A DNA stretch of 64,000 nt from Halogeometricum sp. S3BR5-2 (GCF_031624635.1 NZ_JAMQOQ010000002.1:930001-994000); one strand, 5' to 3'. Counted from the stretch's first letter, positions 16,244 through 27,156 are shown. The notes: generated from the letters alone by a model not told the origin. Translations and numbers: made by a program.

Positions 16244-17695
16244 CTACCCGTCCGGTCGAACGACCGGTTCGGGGTAGTCGACGCCGAGTCGGACCCCGGA
16301 CGCCTCCTGTTCGGCTTCGCTCATCGTCCACGGTTCGTGCGCGCGTTCGGGTGAAAGCGCGTCGAGTTCCGGCAGCCACGTCTTCACGTACTCGGCGTCG
16401 GGGTCGTACGTTCGCGCCTGTCCGAGCACGTCGAACGACCGGTCGCGCGAGTCGTTGCCGACGCCCGCGACGTACGCCCAGTTGCCGTAGTTCGAGCAGG
16501 GGTCGTAGTCGACGAGGTGCGTCTCGAAGAACGCCGCCCCGCGCCGCCAGTCCACGCCGAGGTCGTTCGCGAGGAACGACGCGGCGTTCTGCCGCCCCCG
16601 GTTCGACACGTAGCCCGTCTCCACCAGTTCGCGCACGTTCGCGTCGACGAACGGGACGCCCGTCTCCCCCGCTTTCCAACGTCGCAACCGCTCGCCGTCG
16701 CCGCGCCACGCGAGGTCGGTCCGCTCGCGGATGCCTTCCCGGCGGAAGAACGCGCCGCCGTGCTTCCTGCTCTGAAATTGGAAGAAGTCGCGCCACAGGA
16801 GTTCGAAGAGGAGCCAGTACGTCGACTCGTTGGCGACGCGTTCGTCCTCGTAGCGGCGCACCTCGCGTTCGACCGCGCGCGGCGAGAGACAGCCCTCGTT
16901 GAGCCACGGCGAGAGCTTCGAGGAGTAGTCGGCGCCGAGCATCCCGTTGCGCGTCTCCTTGTACTCGCGGAGGTGGTCGCCGCGCCAGAGGTACTGCTTC
17001 AGTCTGTCGCGGCCGGCGCCCTCCCCGCCGGGGAACGAGTGGACCGCCCGTTCGTCGGGCGTCGGGTCCGAGAGCGCCTCGTCCAGGTCGACCGGCGACG
17101 GAATCTCCCCGGCGGGGACGCGACCGCTCCCGACCGATGCCGGGGGCGAGGGCAGGTCCGGGACGCCGACCGGGTCGCGGACGGACGCCTCCGCCTCGAC
17201 GGCCTTCCGGAACGGCGTGTACGTGTCGTCGACGGCGGTGAACGGCGTCGGGAGGTCGGCGACGTGATACAGCGTGTGCGTCCAGAAGCGGTGGACCGCG
17301 AGACCGCGGTCGCGCAGGGCGGCGGTCGCTCGGTTCTCGACGGCGACTTCCTCCGGCGCGGGAAGCGTCTGCGCGAACACCCGGTCGGCGTCGACCGCCG
17401 CGGCGAGTTCGGGGAGCACCTCCTCCGGGCGGCCGCGCCGGACGACGAGGCCGGACCCGCGCGCCGAGAGCGATTCGCGCAGGTCCGCGACGGACTCCCG
17501 ACGGAAGCGGACGCGGTGGCTCCCCGTCTTGCGGAACCGAAAGGAGCGCTCGCCGCCGTACTCCCGGAGACCGTACTCGCGGGGGTCGAAACAGTACACC
17601 GGAATCAGGCGGTCGGCGTCGGCCGCGGCCGCCAGCGTCGGGTTGTCGCGGACCCGGAGGTCCCGTCGGAACCAGACGAGCGCCGTCTCGGTCAT
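16244..17695 (-). CDS. DASH-type cryptochrome / photolyase family protein
   Basis: FAD-binding blue-light protein of 483 residues. Residues 1-130 are the photolyase antenna-domain fold (LVWFRRDLRVRDNPTL). The C-terminal FAD domain has the CRY-DASH signatures: KETRNGMLGADYSSKLSPWL, LLWRDFFQFQSRK, and the highly characteristic GNWAYVAGVGND. CRY-DASH proteins repair UV dimers in single-stranded or looped DNA and may signal. Whether this one repairs duplex DNA cannot be read from the sequence. It converges with dsbB, seven bases between stops. Confidence 0.93.
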   Translation of the reverse strand: MTETALVWFRRDLRVRDNPTLAAAADADRLIPVYCFDPREYGLREYGGERSFRFRKTGSHRVRFRRESVADLRESLSARGSGLVVRRGRPEEVLPELAAAVDADRVFAQTLPAPEEVAVENRATAALRDRGLAVHRFWTHTLYHVADLPTPFTAVDDTYTPFRKAVEAEASVRDPVGVPDLPSPPASVGSGRVPAGEIPSPVDLDEALSDPTPDERAVHSFPGGEGAGRDRLKQYLWRGDHLREYKETRNGMLGADYSSKLSPWLNEGCLSPRAVEREVRRYEDERVANESTYWLLFELLWRDFFQFQSRKHGGAFFRREGIRERTDLAWRGDGERLRRWKAGETGVPFVDANVRELVETGYVSNRGRQNAASFLANDLGVDWRRGAAFFETHLVDYDPCSNYGNWAYVAGVGNDSRDRSFDVLGQARTYDPDAEYVKTWLPELDALSPERAHEPWTMSEAEQEASGVRLGVDYPEPVVRPDG

Positions 17696-17765
17696 GTCGT
17701 CAGGTAGGTCGGCGGTCGCTTGAAACGCTCGCCGCCGGCGGTCGTTCGTCCCCGTTCGGTCCCGC

Positions 17766-18371
17766 TCAGTCCTCGTCGGCCGTCGCCGCCTCGAACTCGG
17801 GGGTGTCGTCCGCGCCGAACCGGTGGAACACCGAACTCCGCTGGTCCACCAGTTGGTACGTCGAGGAGACGACCAACAGGAGGAAGAACACGCCGCCCAG
17901 GACCGCCGGCCCCGCCGCCGAGAGCGTCGGGACGCCGATACCGGAGCCCAGTATCGAGAGCAGACCGAGCAGTCCGAGGCCGAGGTAGTACTCCGCCCAG
18001 GAGATGCCGTACTTCGGGACGACTTCCATGTACACCGTCACCTCGTCGGCCGCCTCGGCCAGGGCGACGGTTTTTCGGTCGCTGTCGTACGTCACGATAC
18101 CTAGCTCGTCCAGTTTCGGCAGGTGCGTCTGGTGAAGCGAGACGTAGACGCTCTGCCGAACGTTGCGCGGCGGGGGCGACTCCCCCGACTCGACCGCGCC
18201 GATGTACTCGGCGAGGTCCGCGACGGTCTCCGCCTCCTCTGACGACTGCAGTCGTTCGATGACGTGGCGGCGCCTGTCGTTGCGCAGTACGTCGTGTATA
18301 TCGGACTGGTCGAGGCTGTCTTCGTCTCCGCGCCGGGTTGTTCCCACCGTCCCGGCCCCTCCCGTGTGCAT
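17766..18371 (-). CDS. DUF7344-type winged-helix membrane protein, copy 2
   Basis: A 201-residue paralogue of the gene at 15153. The winged helix has SDIHDVLRNDRRRHVIERL and VYVSLHQTHLPKLDELGIV; two hydrophobic segments follow (about 120-140 and 148-170) and the C-terminus is acidic. A GGAGGGG ribosome-binding site lies four bases before the ATG, and a TATA-like AATTATAGT is near 18408-18417. Presumed membrane-anchored transcription regulator; target unknown. Confidence 0.8.
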   Translation of the reverse strand: MHTGGAGTVGTTRRGDEDSLDQSDIHDVLRNDRRRHVIERLQSSEEAETVADLAEYIGAVESGESPPPRNVRQSVYVSLHQTHLPKLDELGIVTYDSDRKTVALAEAADEVTVYMEVVPKYGISWAEYYLGLGLLGLLSILGSGIGVPTLSAAGPAVLGGVFFLLLVVSSTYQLVDQRSSVFHRFGADDTPEFEAATADED

Positions 18372-18457
18372 TACACCCCTCCTTTCGACCGGAGGAACAT
18401 CAACTTATCTGTGTACTATAATTTCTGATAAGCAGGATTTTTCGAAATCAGAGACAG

Positions 18458-20461
18458 TCACGAGAGCCACTCGTCGGGCTTCGTGTCGTAGTCGACGTCG
18501 GTGGCTTTGATGCGCGCTTCGATATCGGCCGCCAGGTCGAACAGTTCGAACTCCTCGCCGTCGTAGCGGATGCGTTTCCCCACTTCGACGGGCGTCGGTT
18601 CGCGGTTGCGGCGGCGGGCCACCTCCACGTCGTGGTCGTCGTACTCCTTGACGATGGTCGCGATGTTCACCGGGCGACCCCAGAGGTCGTAGATGCGTTC
18701 GAGGACGCCGCGCGCCTGTCCCATATCGAGCATGATGCCGTTGTACTGGTGGGCCAACAGCAGTTCGCCGCGGTTCTCGAAGTTGCCGTCGAAGACGACG
18801 ATGGTGGGCTTGCCGAAGTTCGTGAACTGCAAGAGCAGTTTCTTCTTGACGTCCTCGTAGTCCACGGAGGCGACGCGGTACTCGCCCGTCGACTGCGTGA
18901 ACTCGTAGGTGAAGTAGTGGTTGTCCTTGACGAACTCCTGGGTGAGGAACGCGTCGATGAACGTCACGTCGTTGTGGCTCTCGCGTATCTCGCGCATCCG
19001 GTCCCACCCGACGGAGTAGTCCACGTCGGCGATGGCCTCCTCGACGGTGTCGTACACCTCGTCGTCGAACATGTACCGCGAGAGGCGTTCGAGTTCCGAC
19101 CGGCGCACCCGCCGGAGGAACCCGCGGTTCTGCGGTTTCACGAGCGAGAAATGCCGTTCGACGAGGCCCTCGTAGGTGAGCACCTTCCACGGGTAGGCGT
19201 CGACGTCGACGTCCTCGCCCGACAGCGCCCGGTCCAGCGTCTCCCAGTCGACGCGCGGGTCGTCCTCGTCCAGTTCGGCGAGGAGGTCCAGCGTGTCCGA
19301 ACGGACGCCGTCGATGGCCGGGTCCGGCGCGAGCAGTTCCTGCACCTCCTCGAAGTCGATGGCGTCGTGGAAGTTGCGCCACGAGACGCCCTTCACGCGC
19401 AGGAGTTTGTCGGCCACCTCCCGCCGGTTCGTCGTGTTCTCGATGTACTCCCACAGCTCTTTGCCGAGTTTGTACGGGTTGAGGCCCGGAGAGCCGAGAA
19501 CGCGCGCCTGGTGGTCGGCGTAGGTGAGGAACTCGTCGGTGCCGGCGAACCGCTCTTCGCCCATCATGAGCGACTCCCAGTAGGCGGCCCACCCCTCGTT
19601 CATCACCTTCGTCATCTTCTGGGCGGCGAAGTAGTACGACTCCGTCCGGAGCATGTCGAGGACGTCCTTCTGCCACTCCTCCATCTCGACGGCCTTGCCC
19701 TCCTCCTCGTCGTAGTAGGTGCCGTGCTCGCGCAGGTACGCCAGCACGTCCCGGCGCGGGGCGTCGAGTCGCGCCGCCTCCGCCTCCACCTCGGCGAGTT
19801 CGTCCAACCACTCCTCTTTGAACACCTGTCTGCGGACGTCCTCGGAGATGTCCATCTCGTCCAACCGTTTGCGCAGGTCCTCGGGTTGGACCCGTTCGCG
19901 CCCGTCGGCCGCGTCCGCGATGGTGCGGTGCTGGTCGATGTTGTCCTCGAGACAGAGCACGGCGTCGATGAACCGCTCGACGTCCTCCCTGTCTATCTCC
20001 GGGTCGTCCGTGTACCCCTGGATGGTCTCGGCGTGCCGTTCGAGCATCGCCGCCGCGTCCAGGTCCGACTCGCCGGAGAACATCCCGAACCACTCGTTGT
20101 TGGCGAAGAAGTCGGCGTGCGCCTCGACGTGCGTGATGACCGCCTTCTGGTCGGCCAGCGAGTTCGACTCCTGGAGGAAGGCGTGGGAGGGGTTGTCGTT
20201 GTTGACGATCTCGAACGCCTTGCCCATGCCGAACTGGTCCTGTTTCTGCTGGCGGTCGTACGACATCCCCCACCGCCAGTGCGGATACCGGCGCTGGAAC
20301 CCGCCGTAGGCGATGAGTTGGTTCATGTCCTCGTAGTCGACCACCCAGTAGTTCACCGGGTACGGGTCGAGGCCGAGTTTCCGGGCGAGGTTACCCGCCT
20401 CGCGGACGGGTTCCTCCAGTTGCTCGGCCGCCTTCTGTGCGATGTGTCTGAATCGTCTCAT
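18458..20461 (-). CDS. spoVR: SpoVR family protein
   Basis: A 667-residue member of the SpoVR family, a large soluble protein of unclear biochemistry that in bacteria nearly always accompanies PrkA kinase and a YeaH/YhbH protein. Typical features include [11 protein letters not shown] and [13 protein letters not shown], and [20 protein letters not shown] in the C-terminal half. The frame is open upstream through the preceding gene, but the ATG at 20461, which forms an ATGA overlap with the DUF444 gene stop, is the sensible start. Last gene of the four-gene operon. Confidence 0.93.
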   Translation of the reverse strand: MRRFRHIAQKAAEQLEEPVREAGNLARKLGLDPYPVNYWVVDYEDMNQLIAYGGFQRRYPHWRWGMSYDRQQKQDQFGMGKAFEIVNNDNPSHAFLQESNSLADQKAVITHVEAHADFFANNEWFGMFSGESDLDAAAMLERHAETIQGYTDDPEIDREDVERFIDAVLCLEDNIDQHRTIADAADGRERVQPEDLRKRLDEMDISEDVRRQVFKEEWLDELAEVEAEAARLDAPRRDVLAYLREHGTYYDEEEGKAVEMEEWQKDVLDMLRTESYYFAAQKMTKVMNEGWAAYWESLMMGEERFAGTDEFLTYADHQARVLGSPGLNPYKLGKELWEYIENTTNRREVADKLLRVKGVSWRNFHDAIDFEEVQELLAPDPAIDGVRSDTLDLLAELDEDDPRVDWETLDRALSGEDVDVDAYPWKVLTYEGLVERHFSLVKPQNRGFLRRVRRSELERLSRYMFDDEVYDTVEEAIADVDYSVGWDRMREIRESHNDVTFIDAFLTQEFVKDNHYFTYEFTQSTGEYRVASVDYEDVKKKLLLQFTNFGKPTIVVFDGNFENRGELLLAHQYNGIMLDMGQARGVLERIYDLWGRPVNIATIVKEYDDHDVEVARRRNREPTPVEVGKRIRYDGEEFELFDLAADIEARIKATDVDYDTKPDEWLS

Positions 20462-21786
20462 GGTTGTGCTCGCGGTTTCTCCGCCTCGGTACTGAGGATG
20501 GAGTAGATGGCGTCTATCACGTCCTCGGGTGAGGAGACGTGCGCGACGACGACGTTGTCCTGGTCCTCCAAGGCCTTCTCCACCTCCTCGGCGTGCGTGG
20601 CGTTGATGGCCGTGCCCCCCGGTTGGGTCTCCACGTAGGCGTGGAGGTTCGCGTCTATCTCTCTCATCAGGGGGACGACGTTCTCCGTGGTGTCGTTCGA
20701 GGAGTTCTCCGAGTCGCCGGCGGCGAACACGTAGCGGTTCCACTCCGCCCACGGGTACTGCTCGTCGAGAATCTCCTTGGCGAGGGCGTACGCCGACGAG
20801 ATGCGGGTGCCGCCGCCCGAGCGGATGCCGAAGAACTCGTCGCGGTCGACCTGCCACGCCTCGGCGTCGTGGGCGATGTAGACGAACTCGGCGTTGTCGT
20901 ACTTGCCCGTGAGGTACCAATCCAGTGGCGTGAACGTCCGCTCGACCAGTTCGCGCTTCTTCTCGCGCATCGACCCCGAGACGTCGCGGATGTTCACCAC
21001 GACGACGTTCTTCTCCTTCTCCTCGATTATCTCGGGGTGGCGGTAGCGCTCGTCGTCGCGGCGGAACGGGATGTTGCGCAGGCCGTCCCGGCGGATGCGC
21101 TGGAGCGTCGTCGACCGCTCGACGTTCTCCTCCATCTCCTCGAAGGAGGCCCACGTGTCCCGTTCGTCGTCGGGAATCTTCCGCCACTCGTCCTCGATCC
21201 ACGGCAGCGACACGAGGATGTTCTGCTCGCGGCACCACTGGTAGACCGACTGGGCGTCCTGGCCCTCGACTTTCATCGCCTCGCGGACGAAGTCGTCGTC
21301 GAAGTCCATCGCGAGTTTCCGCTTCAGTCCCTCCTTGAACAGGTGTTCGAAATCGAGGGTGCTGTGCGGCCCCGTCCGGGTGATGTCCGTGAAGTCGCCC
21401 TCCTTCTCCTCGACGACTTGCTTGCCCTTCGGTTCGAGGTCGAGGCCGAGTTCCTCGTCGAGTTCCTGGGCGAACTCCTCGGGGTCCATCTGGTAGTACT
21501 CGTGCTCGCCGCCCTCCTCGCCGGGGTCGCCGTCCTCGTCGCCGTCGCCGGGTTGGGGCTGGCCGACGGGTTGGCCCACGTCGGGCGTGCCGCCCTTCCC
21601 CTGCCCGACGCCGCCCTGATCGAGGCGGTCGTACTCGAACTTCGGGAGGTCGACGACCTTGATGGGTATCTTGATGCTGTTCGGGCCGGACCCGCCGAGG
21701 TCGCCGTAGCTGATGAACTCCTCTAAATCCTCGCGGCGGTCCTCGCCGACCTCACGGAACCGTTCGATGTCCTCTCTCAGTCCCAT
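20458..21786 (-). CDS. YeaH/YhbH family (DUF444) VWA-like protein
   Basis: A 442-residue DUF444 protein. The N-terminal half is charged and includes a Gly/Gln/Asp-rich linker ([20 protein letters not shown]). The C-terminal half is a von Willebrand A-like domain with the metal-site DVSGSM motif, preceded by VVVNIR, and HDAEAWQV and [13 protein letters not shown] loops. In enterobacteria and Bacillus its relatives are made with PrkA under nitrogen or stationary-phase stress. The start overlaps the upstream kinase gene by 10 bases; the end overlaps spoVR by four, implying translational coupling. Confidence 0.92.
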   Translation of the reverse strand: MGLREDIERFREVGEDRREDLEEFISYGDLGGSGPNSIKIPIKVVDLPKFEYDRLDQGGVGQGKGGTPDVGQPVGQPQPGDGDEDGDPGEEGGEHEYYQMDPEEFAQELDEELGLDLEPKGKQVVEEKEGDFTDITRTGPHSTLDFEHLFKEGLKRKLAMDFDDDFVREAMKVEGQDAQSVYQWCREQNILVSLPWIEDEWRKIPDDERDTWASFEEMEENVERSTTLQRIRRDGLRNIPFRRDDERYRHPEIIEEKEKNVVVVNIRDVSGSMREKKRELVERTFTPLDWYLTGKYDNAEFVYIAHDAEAWQVDRDEFFGIRSGGGTRISSAYALAKEILDEQYPWAEWNRYVFAAGDSENSSNDTTENVVPLMREIDANLHAYVETQPGGTAINATHAEEVEKALEDQDNVVVAHVSSPEDVIDAIYSILSTEAEKPRAQP

Positions 21787-24056
21787 CGATGGCGCACCTC
21801 GTTCATGACCGCCCGCGAGGTGAGTTCCGCGGACGCCGGGGAGTAGCCGCTCTCTACCATCTCCGCTATCGTTCGTTCTTTCACGCGTGCTGTCTCGGTG
21901 TTCGTCGGCGGGTCGTCCCACTGGGCGGGGTCGAAGTCCTCGAACAGGCGGCGGACGTCGTCCCAGCCGTGGGTCTCAAGCACCGTCCGGATAACGGGTA
22001 TCTCCGAGAGGTCCACGTCGGCGACGGTGAACCCCTCGTCTCTGTTCTCCCACGCGAAGCGGTTCAGCGCGGTGATGACCTTCTCGCGGCGGAACCGCTC
22101 GACCGCCTCTGAGGGGTCGTTCCCGGCGTAGTCGCTCTCGGCGAACCGTCCGAGGTGTTCGACCTCGAACAGTTTCATCAATAGCGCGTCGGGTTCGACC
22201 GGGCCGCGGTCGGTCTCTATCTGGTCGCCCGCGTCCCACGCGTACACGTGCTCGACGTACTCCTCGACGGTCTCCTGTTCGACGTGCTTGTCCGCGAGGA
22301 TGGCCGCGAGCACGTCCTCCTCCTGCTGGTCGAACACGCGGTCTTTCACGACGGCGACGCGGCCCTCGTACTCGGTTCGCTCGGCCCGCGAGAAGACCGG
22401 CGCCTCGTGGAGGCCCTCGGCCATCGCCTCCAGCAGGTCGTCGGGCATGATGACCGTGCCGACGTCCAACTCGGGGTGGTGTCTGTCGCGGTCCTCGTGC
22501 AGGAGGTCCGCGATGACGTCGCGGGTGAACGTCACGGGAATCCCGTGGGTGCCCTCGTCGTCGGTGTCGAAGTCGAACTCCTCGATGCCCTCGCGGACGT
22601 CGCCGTCCTGGAGGTAGCCGCGGTCGAACAGCATCGCCTTGTCGACGAGGCTGTAGCCGTCGGGCACGTCGTCGCCGTCGAGGCGGGAGACGACCGAGTA
22701 CAGCGCCGCCGCCTCGACGGCGTGCGGCGCGAGTTCGCGTCGCGTTATCTCGCCGGGCCCGCCGCGCACGTCCACGAACAGTCCCTCGCGGATGCGCGTC
22801 TCCAGTTCCCGACGCTCCTCGACGTCCCACACGTCCGTCTCGTTGGTCAGTTCGCGGCGGATGAGTTCGGTCTCCAAGGAGACGTTCGTCAGGTACCGGA
22901 ACTCGTGTTTGTCGAGGCGGCGCTTCAGCGCCTTCAGCGGGTCGCGCCCGTTGCGGTCGGAGTACTTGTCGAGTTCCACGTCCAGGTCCGGGTTCGAGAT
23001 GATGAGCAGTTGCGTGTCGATGTCCATCCCGATGCCCTTGTCCAGTTTCACGTGGCTCTCGTCGGGCACGTTCAGGAGCTTCTGCAACAGGTCCGCGTGC
23101 TGCGTCGCGTCCTCGACGATGGTGAGCAGGCCGTTACCCTGCGAGAGGACGCCGTCGTAGCTGAACGCCTGCGGGTTCTTCCGCCCGCGCGAGTCGAGTT
23201 CGCGGAGCATGCTCGGCATCCACGACCCGACGAGTCGCTCCTTCGGCGTGCCGTCGTCCTCGGAGTGGAGGACGCCGATACCGCGTCCCACGTCGACGAC
23301 GTAGTTCTTCACCCGGAGGTGTTTCGGGTCGCTGACGGCGCTGAACAGTTCCCGCTTGCCGTCCCGGCGGTACTTCTCCTCGAGGTAGTCGTACGCCTCC
23401 CGGCAGAACGGGTCGAGTTCCTCGTCCAGTGAGGCCGGGATGTGGTCGGTCGCGGCGTCGTTCAGGTCCGCCAAGAGGTCCCGGCGCACCTCCGCGGGAA
23501 ACACCGACAGCGGGTGCGACTGCACCGGACTCTCGTACCAGTCGGCCTCCTCCTCGGGGCCGTCCATCTCGCCGCCGTAGGAGAGCCCCCTGCTGTCGGA
23601 GGCGGTGTTGACGTTCCACTCGACGGTGTAACGCCGCCCCTCTTCCGTCTTCGAGTACTCCCGCAGACCGTTGATGAGACAGCGTTTCAACTCGGATTTG
23701 CCCGTCGCCGTCGGCCCGTCGAACCAGATTATCTTCTCGCTCTTGCCGCGTTCGGCGGCGATGGTCCGCAGGTCGTCGACGAAGCGGTTCAGCACCTCGG
23801 TGTTGCCGAGGACGGCGTGCTCGCCGTCGTTGGCCGGGTCGTCGAAGAAGCGGTAGCGCTCGCGCTCCTCGCCCTCCTCGATGACCGTTCGGGTGCCCGC
23901 GGCCTCGATGGCCGAGAGGAGGTACTTCGAGGCGTGCGAGGCGATGGCCGGCGACTCGAACGCGGCGTCGACGTACTCCGCGAGGCTCATCGGCTCCTCG
24001 TAGGTGCCCCGGAGGCGCTCGTCCGCCCGACGGATGTAGTCTCTCGTTGGCGTCAT
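21777..24056 (-). CDS. prkA: PrkA-type serine protein kinase / AAA+ protein, 759 aa
   Basis: PrkA family protein with an N-terminal AAA+ domain. The Walker A is GPTATGKS at 114-121 and the B-like strand is in [10 protein letters not shown]. The family is annotated as serine kinase because of weak similarity in its C-terminal part; some bacterial members show ATPase and protease activity instead. It is longer than the other copy, with a C-terminal region containing [20 protein letters not shown]. Second gene in the operon: six bases separate it from the upstream prkA, and its 3' end overlaps the DUF444 gene by 10 bases. Confidence 0.92.
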   Translation of the reverse strand: MTPTRDYIRRADERLRGTYEEPMSLAEYVDAAFESPAIASHASKYLLSAIEAAGTRTVIEEGEERERYRFFDDPANDGEHAVLGNTEVLNRFVDDLRTIAAERGKSEKIIWFDGPTATGKSELKRCLINGLREYSKTEEGRRYTVEWNVNTASDSRGLSYGGEMDGPEEEADWYESPVQSHPLSVFPAEVRRDLLADLNDAATDHIPASLDEELDPFCREAYDYLEEKYRRDGKRELFSAVSDPKHLRVKNYVVDVGRGIGVLHSEDDGTPKERLVGSWMPSMLRELDSRGRKNPQAFSYDGVLSQGNGLLTIVEDATQHADLLQKLLNVPDESHVKLDKGIGMDIDTQLLIISNPDLDVELDKYSDRNGRDPLKALKRRLDKHEFRYLTNVSLETELIRRELTNETDVWDVEERRELETRIREGLFVDVRGGPGEITRRELAPHAVEAAALYSVVSRLDGDDVPDGYSLVDKAMLFDRGYLQDGDVREGIEEFDFDTDDEGTHGIPVTFTRDVIADLLHEDRDRHHPELDVGTVIMPDDLLEAMAEGLHEAPVFSRAERTEYEGRVAVVKDRVFDQQEEDVLAAILADKHVEQETVEEYVEHVYAWDAGDQIETDRGPVEPDALLMKLFEVEHLGRFAESDYAGNDPSEAVERFRREKVITALNRFAWENRDEGFTVADVDLSEIPVIRTVLETHGWDDVRRLFEDFDPAQWDDPPTNTETARVKERTIAEMVESGYSPASAELTSRAVMNEVRHRWD

Positions 24057-24062
24057 GCTATG

Positions 24063-26135
24063 CTACCCTTCCAACTCGGTCTTTGCCACCTCCGCGCCGG
24101 CGAACTCTAACACCTCTCTCGCGCCGTCGCGCGAGTAGCCCTGTTCGACGAGGGCGTCCACCCACGCGTTGCGCTCGTCGTCGTCCAGTTCGTTGGCGCT
24201 GACCAGCGCGGAGAAGTTGATGTTGTGCTTCTTGTCCTCCCAGAGTTTGCGCTCGAGGGCGCGGCGGAGTCTGTCGTTGTCCTGCGGGTCGAACGCCTGG
24301 CCCTCGCGGGCGCGGCGGGACACCCAGTTCGACACTTCCTGACGGAAGTCGTCCTTCCTGTCCTCGGGGATGTCGAGTTTCTCCTCGACGGAGCGCAGGA
24401 ACTTCTCGTCGGGTTCCTGCTCGCGGCCGGTGAGTTCGTCCTGCACGGTGGCGTCGTCGATGTAGGCCATCACGTGGTCCATGTACTTCTCGCCCTGCCG
24501 CTGAATCTCGTCCAAGTCGTAGGCGAGGGCGTGGCGCACGTCCTCGATGGCGCGCTCTTTGTACTCCTCGCGGACCATCTCGAGGTAGCGGTGGTAGCGT
24601 TCGAGGTTGTCCTCGGGGATGGAGCCGTGGTTTTCGAGGTTCTCGCCGAAGTGGGTGAACACCGACAGCGGCGAGAGGTAGCCGCGGCCGCGGTGCGTCG
24701 AGTCCATGATGGCCTCGGCTATCTCGTCGCCGATGAAGCGGGCGGAGACGCCCTCCATCCCCTCGCCGATGTCCGTCTTCGATTCGGCCTCCTCGCGGAG
24801 TTTCTTCACGTCGACGTCGTCGCCGTCGTCTATCTCGCCGTTGTACGCCTTTGCCTTCTGCGTCAGCGTGATGTTCCCGCCGTCGGGTTCGACGATGCGG
24901 GTGAGCACGCCGAACAACCCGGCCATCTCCAGGGTGTGCGGTTCGATGTGCATGTCGGGCACGTCGGCGTTCCGGAGCATCTTCCGGTAGATGTCGGACT
25001 CCTCGGAGTACTCCAGGACGTACGGGAAGTCGATGCGTTTCGTCCGGTCGTTGAACGCCTCCATCTTCTCGTCGCCCTTCTTCTCGCGGTACTCGGGCAT
25101 GTTCGTCCGGCCGACGATGACCTGGTCGATGTCGATTCTCGGGTTATTTTTCGGTTTGATCGTCTGCTCCTGACTCGCGTGCAGGAAGTCGTACAGGAAC
25201 TCCCGCTGGAGTTTCAGCAGTTCCTCCCCGGAGAACAGCCCGCGGTTGGCGTTGCAGAACGCCCCCGAGTAGTCGAACGCGCGCGGGTCGGACTCGCCGT
25301 AGACGGCCAGTTTCGAGTAGTTGACGTCGCCCGTCAGTTCCGTCTCGTCCTGGTTCTTCTTGTCCTTCGGCTCGAACGTCTCGACGCACTGGCGCTTGTT
25401 CTCGCTGGCGACGAGGCGGATTATCTCGATGTGGTTCTCGACGACTTCCTGTAAGTCGTCGTCGTAGTACGCCAGCAGTTTGTCCATGTAGAACTCCGAG
25501 GCGGGGTCGAGCGCCTGGTCGTTCCGGATGGTGTACGGCGCGTCGAGCGCCTCGTTGAGTTGCTCGATGACCATGTCCCGTTGTTCCTGCGGGAGGAGCA
25601 CGATGGGGTCTTGGTTCATCGGCGAGGTGACCACGTCGTCGGCGGGGTCCTGGTCGCGGATGACGTCGGTGAGGTTGGTCCACCGGAACGTGTACATCCG
25701 GCCCTCGTCGCGCATCGTGTAGTCCTCGAAGTAGCGCCGGACCATCCAGTCGAAGTGGGACTTCCCGGAGCCCACCGGTCCGAGGAGGAGTTTGATGCGT
25801 TTCTCGGGGCCGAGTCCGCGGGCGCCCGATTTGACCTTGTTGACGAACTCGTGGATGGACTCGTGGACCTCCCGGCCGTAGAAGGTGTTCTCCCCGTCGT
25901 GGATGGGGTCCTCGGAGGCCATCTCGTACTCGACTATCCCGGCGTCCTCGTCGTACTCGGTGCCGTAGTAGTCGAACATGTCTGCGACGCGCTGGTGCGC
26001 GTTGCGGGCAATTCTCGGTTCTTCGTAGACCTCGTCTAGGTACCACCCGAAGCTCTTCGCCTCGCGGAGGTCCGCGGGAACGGAATCTTTGTAGTGCTTG
26101 CTCAGCCCTTCGAGGGTTTCGATATCGCCATTCAT
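24063..26135 (-). CDS. prkA: PrkA-type serine protein kinase / AAA+ protein, 690 aa
   Basis: First gene of the operon and closest to bacterial PrkA in length. Walker A GPVGSGKS lies at 119-126; the conserved FYGREVHESIHEFVNKVKS and the PrkA C-terminal region are present. Two PrkA paralogues in tandem suggest a hetero-oligomer or a division of labour. The leader is long: no good TATA box sits within 40 bases of the ATG, whereas one is found with an inverted repeat about 270 bases upstream (26384-26410). Confidence 0.94.
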   Translation of the reverse strand: MNGDIETLEGLSKHYKDSVPADLREAKSFGWYLDEVYEEPRIARNAHQRVADMFDYYGTEYDEDAGIVEYEMASEDPIHDGENTFYGREVHESIHEFVNKVKSGARGLGPEKRIKLLLGPVGSGKSHFDWMVRRYFEDYTMRDEGRMYTFRWTNLTDVIRDQDPADDVVTSPMNQDPIVLLPQEQRDMVIEQLNEALDAPYTIRNDQALDPASEFYMDKLLAYYDDDLQEVVENHIEIIRLVASENKRQCVETFEPKDKKNQDETELTGDVNYSKLAVYGESDPRAFDYSGAFCNANRGLFSGEELLKLQREFLYDFLHASQEQTIKPKNNPRIDIDQVIVGRTNMPEYREKKGDEKMEAFNDRTKRIDFPYVLEYSEESDIYRKMLRNADVPDMHIEPHTLEMAGLFGVLTRIVEPDGGNITLTQKAKAYNGEIDDGDDVDVKKLREEAESKTDIGEGMEGVSARFIGDEIAEAIMDSTHRGRGYLSPLSVFTHFGENLENHGSIPEDNLERYHRYLEMVREEYKERAIEDVRHALAYDLDEIQRQGEKYMDHVMAYIDDATVQDELTGREQEPDEKFLRSVEEKLDIPEDRKDDFRQEVSNWVSRRAREGQAFDPQDNDRLRRALERKLWEDKKHNINFSALVSANELDDDERNAWVDALVEQGYSRDGAREVLEFAGAEVAKTELEG

Positions 26136-26655
26136 TGTTGGTGTCGGGTGTTGATAGAGCGACCACGCGCCTCCCGTATCTCTCGTGCCTCGGGGCGGCC
26201 GACGGTCGAACCGTCGGACCGCGTCCGGTCGGACGCGGTCGGTGGTCGGTCGTATCGAACCGCCCGGTACGCGCGCGGGTCACGACCAACGGCGGCATAA
26301 TCGGCGGCGAACGACGAGTCGTCGAGTGTTCGGCGGACGGTGCGCGGAGGGACGGTCGCTCGGTCCGGTCGACCGAGGCTGTCTGTGTGTGAGAGACACA
26401 CACGTATAAGTCTTCCTCGGATGTCTGACACCGTTATCGAACGACGGGACGGCGAAATGACGTTTCTAGCGATACCAGACAATATGAGGCCTCTAACTGT
26501 ACTTCAAGAATGAATGAAGGTAACATTTAGCATATGTGCGGTTCGTGTGAGGAACGAAATCAACCGGGTCCGTCCGCCCGGGGGCCGACCGTCCGGCGGC
26601 GGCGCGCGGCGGGCGAACCGAAGCCCATTCACCGCTCGCGGCGGTACGCTTCGGT
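26136..26655. other. divergent intergenic region between the prkA operon and a DUF5820-type gene
   Basis: About 520 bases without a convincing gene. It holds the probable prkA-operon promoter (see 26384-26410), then AT-rich DNA around 26470-26540. Reading frames across the 26150-26480 part lack family similarity and change codon preference, so they are treated as leader DNA. The prkA transcript would have a leader of some 245 bases. Confidence 0.5.
26384..26410 (-). promoter_or_regulatory. inverted repeat next to a TATA-like box, prkA operon
   Basis: A perfect 7-base inverted repeat, TGTGTGTGAGAGACACACA (26384-26402), lies directly downstream of a CTTATAC TATA-like box (minus strand, 26404-26410). 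Transcription would begin around 26380, so a protein bound to the repeat would block or control initiation. The operator role is inferred. Confidence 0.45.
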
Positions 26656-27123
26656 ATGAGCGACGACGCGGCCGACGACCCGGAGACGCCGGAATCGGCG
26701 CCTGCGGGGTGGACGGTGTGGAACGACGAACCCGGCGGCCGGCGCATCCTCGCGTTCCGACCGGACGTGTTCAACGAGGGCAACTTCCACGCGGCGTATT
26801 TGCCGACCGTGTTCGTCTGGAACGGGTCGCGGGCGAACCGGCCGGGCGCCTCGCAGGTCCGGACGGAGACGTGGCACGCCGTGCTCCGACTGGAACCGGA
26901 CGTGGAGGGACCAGTCGAGGAGTTCGACACGCGCGAGGCGGCCGTCGACGGCGGAGACGAACTCGCGCGGCGGTTCGCCGACGGCGAAATAGAGTACCGG
27001 GGGCTGTATCAGGTTCCGCCGGAGGCGTACCTCGACAGACTGGACGAACTCACCGGCCGCGGCGACGCGGCCGAGAGGGAACACGAGGCCGACGGGAGCG
27101 ACGGCGGCCCCGCCGACGAGTAA
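26656..27123 (+). CDS. conserved haloarchaeal protein (DUF5820-like)
   Basis: A 155-residue acidic soluble protein. The N-terminus is disordered (DDAADDPETPE), followed by WTVWNDEPGGRRILAFRPDV and ETWHAVLRLEP, a compact domain typical of a conserved haloarchaeal family (DUF5820 by resemblance), and an acidic tail. No catalytic motif is visible. It is followed 33 bases later by the UPF0179 gene. Confidence 0.75.
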   Translation: MSDDAADDPETPESAPAGWTVWNDEPGGRRILAFRPDVFNEGNFHAAYLPTVFVWNGSRANRPGASQVRTETWHAVLRLEPDVEGPVEEFDTREAAVDGGDELARRFADGEIEYRGLYQVPPEAYLDRLDELTGRGDAAEREHEADGSDGGPADE

Positions 27124-27156
27124 CGTTATCCGACCGGACCGATTACGGTTCCCACT

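Noticed and set aside
20462..21238. Extension of the SpoVR frame upstream into the DUF444 gene
   Set aside because: Different frame of an established gene; ATGA overlap at 20458-20461 gives the natural start.
26132..26482. Open frame of 116 codons in the prkA leader
   Set aside because: No conservation signal visible and the composition changes midway; overlaps the proposed promoter.
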